Assembly (NCBI GenBank): GCA_038210135.1
Contig: JBBQWZ010000003.1
Location: forward strand, 1 to 64,000
DNA from: JBBQWZ01 sp038210135
GTDB lineage: Bacteria; Acidobacteriota; Terriglobia; Bryobacterales; Bryobacteraceae
Direction of reading: 5' to 3'
Length of the DNA stretch: 64,000 bases
Positions 59,672 through 64,000 of the stretch are shown in pieces. Within the stretch, counting starts at the first letter, position 1. Each line of letters begins with the position of its first letter. Position numbers and translations under genes: made by a program. Below the pieces are notes generated by a model that saw only the letters and a list, made by a program, of their open reading frames with translations, did not search any database and was not told the DNA's origin.

Positions 59672-60769
59672 TTATTTTGTGGCCTCGACGGCGATGGTGG
59701 ACTTGGTTTTCACGCCGGCACGCGGGTCCGTCGATTCGCGAACGATCAAGCGGCAGCCGAGAGTCACGTCGCGGCGTTGCTCCTTGACGCGCTTCTCGAT
59801 CCGGTCGATCAGAAACTCGGCGGCACGCTTGCCCTGTTCGGTGATGGGCTGCTCGACCGTCGTCAGCGGGGGCGTGGTGTAGCGGGCGAGGGGAAGATTG
59901 TCGAACCCGGCGATGGCCACGTCACCCGGAATCGAAAGGCCGAGATCGTGCGCGCCGCGCAAGGCTCCCATCGCCGCGTAATCGTTGCGGGCGAACACCG
60001 CGGTGGGGCGTTTGGCGAGACGGACCAGGCGCTCCATGCCTTCGTACCCGTCCTCCACGCTCGCATAGCCGGGTCCTTCAGCGGGTCCGACGACCAGTTC
60101 CTCGCGGAGCGTGATTCCGTGATCGCGTAGCGCCGAGGCGTAGCCTTGATAGCGCCGCAAGTGCGGACCGTCCGCAGCTGAAACGCCGATGAAGCCGATC
60201 CGTTTGTGGCCGAGCGAAATCAAATGGGTGATGACATCATACGCTCCGCGCCAGTGGTCGGCGGTCACGCGATCGACATCGCAGTCGGCGATGGGTCGGC
60301 CGACCGTAACGACCGGAACGCCTTGCCGCGTAATTTCGACAATCGCTTCGTCGCCGAGTTGGGTGCCGCGCGTGGCGATGAGCAGTCCATCGACGCGGTG
60401 GTCCACAAAGGCGTGCAGTCCGGCGCGCTCCTGCTCGACACTGCGGCCGGCGGTAGCGAGGAACATCGAGTAACCGGCGGCTTGAAAGACAGGATGAATG
60501 CCGTTGACGAGCTCCGCCGAAAACGGATTCGCGATATCGGGAAGCATGATGCCGATCACGTGCGAGCGTTGGCGCTTCAGCGAACGTGCGAGGATATTGG
60601 GACGGTAGTTGAGGGTCCGCGCGGCTTTGAGAACGCGGTCCTTGGCGTCTTCACTGACGTAGCCCGACGCGTTGATCGCACGAGAGGCGGTCATAGGCGC
60701 AACGCCGGCTGCGCGCGCGATGTCCACCAGCGTCGGCGGACGGATACGGGTTTTGCCAGGCCTGAGCAT
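59672..60769 (-). CDS. LacI-family transcriptional regulator
   Basis: A 365-aa repressor. The DNA-binding head is PTLVDIARAAGVAPMTASRAINASGYVS with hinge helix RSLKRQRSHVIGI, then the periplasmic-binding-protein-like sugar sensor (VFARNDYAAMGALRGAHDLGLSIPGDVAIAGFDNLPLARY). It heads the operon with an MFS transporter and an SDR and probably controls it in response to the sugar acid. A matching operator lies directly upstream of its ATG. Confidence 0.94.
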   Translation of the reverse strand: MLRPGKTRIRPPTLVDIARAAGVAPMTASRAINASGYVSEDAKDRVLKAARTLNYRPNILARSLKRQRSHVIGIMLPDIANPFSAELVNGIHPVFQAAGYSMFLATAGRSVEQERAGLHAFVDHRVDGLLIATRGTQLGDEAIVEITRQGVPVVTVGRPIADCDVDRVTADHWRGAYDVITHLISLGHKRIGFIGVSAADGPHLRRYQGYASALRDHGITLREELVVGPAEGPGYASVEDGYEGMERLVRLAKRPTAVFARNDYAAMGALRGAHDLGLSIPGDVAIAGFDNLPLARYTTPPLTTVEQPITEQGKRAAEFLIDRIEKRVKEQRRDVTLGCRLIVRESTDPRAGVKTKSTIAVEATK

Positions 60770-60770
60770 G

Positions 60771-60784
60771 TGATATCGTTACCA
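60771..60784. promoter_or_regulatory. Candidate LacI-family operator
   Basis: TGATATCGTTACCA (TGGTAACGATATCA on the minus strand) is an imperfect 14-bp palindrome of the LacI-family type TGGTAACGTTACCA. It lies 1 bp upstream of the repressor ATG, so autoregulation by blocking transcription or initiation is likely. Confidence 0.65.
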
Positions 60785-60826
60785 GATTTTGCGCCTCAGG
60801 TGGCGTCCTGTCAAGCGAACCGGAGT

Positions 60827-61117
60827 CTAGTTTGAATTGTCATAACCATTCCGCAAAAGCCCCAGGTCCTGGTGAGCTTGCAAGTCACTCTGGAGATCAC
60901 TTTCCGAATAGCGGTACGGCACGCCGTGGGACTTCAACAAAGAATGAACCAAGATCCGAGAGGAATAGCCAAGAAGACGCCTGATCTGGGTTCCCGATAA
61001 AGCGCCGGTTCGATATCCCTCGGCGGCGATTGTTTCGATCGCGTGAAGCGAGAGGTTGCCCCAGTTGTTCTGTAGCGCCTCAACGATGTCTTCAGGCATT
61101 TCCAGAAGAACCTGCAT
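60827..61117 (-). CDS. UPF0175-family antitoxin-like protein (no toxin gene beside it)
   Basis: A 96-aa protein resembling UPF0175 antitoxins: VLLEMPEDIVEALQNNWGNL, then ALSGTQIRRLLGYSSRILVHSLLKSHGVPYRYSESDLQSDL. This family has a helical/HTH region and usually sits before a DUF3368 PIN toxin; here the next gene on the strand is LacI and no toxin is seen. It may be an orphan antitoxin or a regulator. Confidence 0.75.
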   Translation of the reverse strand: MQVLLEMPEDIVEALQNNWGNLSLHAIETIAAEGYRTGALSGTQIRRLLGYSSRILVHSLLKSHGVPYRYSESDLQSDLQAHQDLGLLRNGYDNSN

Positions 61118-61168
61118 GTTTCCTCGAAGACGATTCTACCAGTCCGATGCGCCCTCGTAGGCGGTGCC

Positions 61169-61199
61169 CGTTGTATCCTCTCACGTTGTATCCTCTCAG
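61169..61199. repeat. Perfect 15-bp tandem duplication upstream of tldD
   Basis: GTTGTATCCTCTCA occurs twice in a row, 15 bp apart, ending 4 bp before the tldD ATG. It may be a recent slip or part of the control region. Confidence 0.7.
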
Positions 61200-61202
61200 G
61201 TG

Positions 61203-62768
61203 ATGCTCACTCGCCGCGTGTTCCTTACCGCTTCTGCCGCCGCGCTCGCGGACCGGTTGTTCGCCGCTCCGAGAGACGCAAAATCGCCGAACCCTGAACT
61301 GGAAAAACTGGCCGGCGTTGCGCTCCGCGAGGCGAAGAAACTGAAGGCCACTTACGCCGACATTCGCATCATCCGATTCAAGAATCAGAACACAGGTCTC
61401 CGCCTCTCGCAGGAGCGTGGAACCAACAAGACGCTGGCGGTTCCGAACGTTTCTGAAGATTCGAGCTTCGGCTTCGGCGTCCGCGTCATCGTGAACGGAG
61501 CCTGGGGTTTCGCATCCTCTCCGCTGGTAACCGTGGAAGAAATCGCGCGCATTACTGGCGAAGCCGTAATCGTCGCGAAAGCGAATTCGACCATCCAGCC
61601 GAAGCCGGTGATCCTGGCGCCGACCAAAACATACCGCGATCACTGGGCGACTCCGCATCAAAAGAATCCGTTCGACGTTCCGATTTCGGAAAAGCTGGCG
61701 CTGCTGCGCGACATCGCGGAAGTGATCAAGAAGCAGCCCAAAGTTTCGTTCTCGACCGCCAACCTTTCGTGCCGCAGCGAAGACAAGTACCTGGCGACCT
61801 CTGAAGGCTCGTCGATCCAGCAACTGGTTCTGCAGATCTACGCAAACATCTCCGGCACCGCCGTCGATATGTCGAAGGCGCTTTCGCGGACCCGCAACTA
61901 CAATCCGACACAGGCGCAAGCAGGCTGGGAATACGTTCCCGAGATGAACCTCACCGAGAACGCCGCGCGCATTCGCGAAGAGGTGCTGGAGCATCTCGCC
62001 GCGCCGCCCGTGAAGCCCGGCAAGAAGGATCTGGTACTGATGCCCAGCCACCTGATGCTGACGATTCACGAGAGCGTCGGCCATCCGACTGAGCTCGACC
62101 GCTCGCTCGGCTACGAGGCGAATTACGCGGGGACCAGCTACATCACGCCGGCAAAAATGGGCAAGAAGATCGCTTCCGAAGCCGTCACTTTCTACGGCGA
62201 CCGCACCTACGAGCGCGGACTCGCCACCGCCGGCTACGACGACGACGGCGTTAAAACCACGCGCTGGCCGATCATCGAGAACGGAATTTTCAAGCATTTC
62301 CAGACGACGCGCGATCAGGCACATTTGGTGGGCGAGAAAGAATCGCGCGGTTGCAGCTACGCCGATTCCTGGGCGACGGTGCCGTTCCAGCGCATGCCGA
62401 ACGTGTGGCTGAAGGCGGGTCCGCAGGGGACGTCGCTCGAGGATCTGATCTCGGGCATCGACGACGGAGTCCTGATCGAAGGCCGCGGCAGTTACTCGAT
62501 CGATCAACAGCGCTACAACTTCCAGTTTGGCGGCGACGCTTTCTGGGAGATCAAGGGCGGCAAGAAACAGGGAATGATTTCGCGAGTTTCCTACCAGGCG
62601 CGCACGCCGGATTTCTGGAGCGCGTGCGATCTGATTGCCGGGCAAAGCTACTGGCAGCAGTACGGCACCACCGGCGACGCGAAGGGCGAGCCCACGCAAA
62701 TCAATTCGATTTCGCACGGCTGCAGCCCTGCCCGCTTCCGCGGGATCGACGTGATTCTCACTGACTGA
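61203..62768 (+). CDS. tldD: TldD-family metalloprotease with Tat-type signal
   Basis: A 521-aa TldD. The zinc motif is HESVGHPTELD (HExxxH) near residue 290, with LGYEANYAGTSYITP, RGLATAGYDDDGVKTT and SIDQQRYNFQFGGDAFWEI as family signatures. TldD and TldE (PmbA) form a heterodimer that digests unfolded peptides. The N-terminus MLTRRVFLTASAAALADRLF looks like a Tat signal, which would export the enzyme, unlike cytosolic E. coli TldD. The partner follows after 39 bp. Confidence 0.9.
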   Translation: MLTRRVFLTASAAALADRLFAAPRDAKSPNPELEKLAGVALREAKKLKATYADIRIIRFKNQNTGLRLSQERGTNKTLAVPNVSEDSSFGFGVRVIVNGAWGFASSPLVTVEEIARITGEAVIVAKANSTIQPKPVILAPTKTYRDHWATPHQKNPFDVPISEKLALLRDIAEVIKKQPKVSFSTANLSCRSEDKYLATSEGSSIQQLVLQIYANISGTAVDMSKALSRTRNYNPTQAQAGWEYVPEMNLTENAARIREEVLEHLAAPPVKPGKKDLVLMPSHLMLTIHESVGHPTELDRSLGYEANYAGTSYITPAKMGKKIASEAVTFYGDRTYERGLATAGYDDDGVKTTRWPIIENGIFKHFQTTRDQAHLVGEKESRGCSYADSWATVPFQRMPNVWLKAGPQGTSLEDLISGIDDGVLIEGRGSYSIDQQRYNFQFGGDAFWEIKGGKKQGMISRVSYQARTPDFWSACDLIAGQSYWQQYGTTGDAKGEPTQINSISHGCSPARFRGIDVILTD

Positions 62769-62807
62769 TCGGACCGATTCAGAACGCAAGCCAGGTACCC
62801 ACATTTC

Positions 62808-64000
62808 ATGCTTACCCGCGACGAAGCCAAGAAAGTCTCCGACCAGGTCCTGAAGTATTCGACCTTTCCCGAGTGCCACGTCACTATCAATTCGACGGAG
62901 CAGTGTTACACGCGATTTGCGAATAACGGGATCACGCTGGCGTCGTTCTCGATCCGGCACACGGTGTCGATCGCTTCGACCCGTGACACCAAAACCGGAT
63001 CTTACACGACCAACGACATCGATCCCGATGGGTTGCGCGCGGCGGTAAAGCGCAGCGAAGAGCTGGCCGATATTTCGCCGCCCAATTCCGAACACCTTGG
63101 GCCGATCGGGTCACAGGAGTATCCGACTGTTTCCGATTTCGATGAAGCGACCTCGAAGGCGCGCTCGCCGGAAATGATTCCGAGCATCAAGACCATCATC
63201 GACTCCGCGAAAGCCAAGGATCTGATCGCCGCGGGCCTGTTCGACCGCGTGTTTACGGTGCGGGCGATCGCGAACAAGGCCGGGCTGTTTGGATTTCACC
63301 GCGCGACGGATTCGCAATTGTCGACGACGATTCGCGCGGGCGATGGCGGCAGTTCCGGCTGGGCCGGTCAGCCGGCGACGAAGCTGGAGGGCATTGACGC
63401 CAAGTTGCTTGCCGACACCGCGATCGAGAAATGCCTGCGATGGCGTTCGCCGCGCCGCCTTGAACCCGGCAAGTACACCGTCATCCTCGAACCAACAGCG
63501 GCGGGCGACCTGATCACTTTGATGCAGCCCGCGTTCAGCGCGCGGTCCGCCGAAGAAGGCCGCGGAACGCTTTCAAAGCGCGGTGGCGGAACCATGCTTG
63601 GCGAAAAGCTGTTCCCCGATTTCATCACTCTATATAGCGATCCGTTCGACGAACGCCTGCCGTCTTCACCTTGGAACGGCGACTTGCTGCCGTCGAAGAA
63701 AGTCACCTGGGTCGATAAAGGCGTGGTCAAGAATCTGAATTACGACCGCTATTGGGCCAATAAAACCGGCAAGCAGCCGACACAGGCTCCGGGCGGTGGT
63801 GGTGGCGGACGCGGCGGTGGGGGTGGCGGCTTTGGTGGCCGCGGCGGCGACTTCTTCATGGATGGCGGCGACGCGACGACCGAAGATCTGATCAAGACCG
63901 TCGAGCGCGGACTGCTGGTCACGCACTTCTGGTACATCCGTTTCGTCAACCAGCAGACGCTGCAGCACACCGGACTCACGCGCGACGGCTTGTTCCTGAT
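62808..64000 (+). CDS. pmbA: PmbA/TldE-family protein, partial (runs off the window)
   Basis: 397 codons are visible and the frame is open to the window edge. It has the TldE-type layout without HExxxH: YTRFANNGITLASFSIRHTVS, VILEPTAAGDLITLMQPAFSARSAEEGRGTL, SDPFDERLPSSPWNGD and KNLNYDRYWANKTGKQP. A very Gly-rich insertion (GGGGGGRGGGGGGFGGRGG, about 327-345) interrupts it. No signal peptide is seen, in contrast to its TldD partner. The C-terminus lies beyond 64000. Confidence 0.88.
   Translation, partial: MLTRDEAKKVSDQVLKYSTFPECHVTINSTEQCYTRFANNGITLASFSIRHTVSIASTRDTKTGSYTTNDIDPDGLRAAVKRSEELADISPPNSEHLGPIGSQEYPTVSDFDEATSKARSPEMIPSIKTIIDSAKAKDLIAAGLFDRVFTVRAIANKAGLFGFHRATDSQLSTTIRAGDGGSSGWAGQPATKLEGIDAKLLADTAIEKCLRWRSPRRLEPGKYTVILEPTAAGDLITLMQPAFSARSAEEGRGTLSKRGGGTMLGEKLFPDFITLYSDPFDERLPSSPWNGDLLPSKKVTWVDKGVVKNLNYDRYWANKTGKQPTQAPGGGGGGRGGGGGGFGGRGGDFFMDGGDATTEDLIKTVERGLLVTHFWYIRFVNQQTLQHTGLTRDGLFL

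Noticed and set aside
58529..60130. 533-aa open frame antisense to the MFS and LacI genes
   Set aside because: Composition typical of a complementary-strand shadow; the minus strand has clear MFS and LacI families.
61092..63095. 667-aa open frame antisense to tldD/pmbA
   Set aside because: Shadow frame rich in Arg/Leu/Val; the plus strand encodes TldD with HExxxH and the PmbA start.

Overview
The window is GC-rich, densely coded bacterial chromosome, most likely from an acidobacterium of the Solibacter/Bryobacter type (Bryobacterales). This placement is an inference. It rests on a secreted protein with the NAASY / ARGSxFSIFG N-terminal module typical of the large Solibacter paralogous family, a transmembrane TPR protein whose cytoplasmic winged-helix-like domain (LRAKLxxYYxGxGxxDP) is widespread in Acidobacteria, many short-signal-peptide secreted orphans, and very abundant short palindromic intergenic repeats. 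I see no transposase, phage, CRISPR or rRNA gene and recognised no tRNA.

Layout. 1-400 is an array of about 13 copies of a GGTC-GGA-GACC repeat. 400-7400 holds a small CxxC protein, the fluoride channel CrcB, a HAD phosphatase, a mini-lipoprotein, a methyltransferase/zinc-ribbon protein and the helicase PcrA with a Lys-rich mini-protein. 7400-16200 holds secreted or membrane proteins: the TPR regulator, an unknown two-gene module, cytochrome c', a TIGR03437-type protein, a YVTN propeller and an Lgt-like protein. 16300-19060 is rpsA, an HU/IHF gene and a HIT hydrolase. 19060-29400 holds a DUF885 lipoprotein, an apparent SELENOPROTEIN (peroxiredoxin-like domain with an in-frame UGA at the catalytic position, fused to a DsbD-N-like domain), an S33 peptidase with an ABC exporter, and several small or secreted proteins including an ARPP-1 protein.

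29600-48950 is the centre of interest: a redox supercluster. On the minus strand the order is rnfB - nifJ - rnfC - rnfD - rnfG - rnfE - rnfA - Cys-rich membrane mini-protein - FNR-type reductase. Diverging on the plus strand are apbE (flavinylation of RnfG/RnfD) - korA (gamma-alpha fusion) - korB - a 622-aa catalytically dead PFOR-like protein - truncated haemoglobin. The genes suggest that 2-oxoacid oxidation reduces ferredoxin (one ferredoxin domain is tethered to NifJ itself), which feeds the Rnf ion pump and/or the NAD(P)H-reductase. The globin and the pseudo-PFOR may protect or scaffold the oxygen-sensitive enzymes.

48950-64000 holds a heptosyltransferase, an MsbA-like exporter, the conserved triad of ATP-grasp, alpha-E and transglutaminase, a LacI-MFS-SDR sugar-acid operon, an orphan UPF0175 antitoxin, and a TldD/PmbA pair whose second gene runs off the end.

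Almost every intergenic gap in 29-57 kb carries repeats of one architecture: 20 bp, N7-CTTACG-N7, with arms that are palindromic to differing degrees. Several copies lie in frame inside nifJ and form the linker before its ferredoxin domain.
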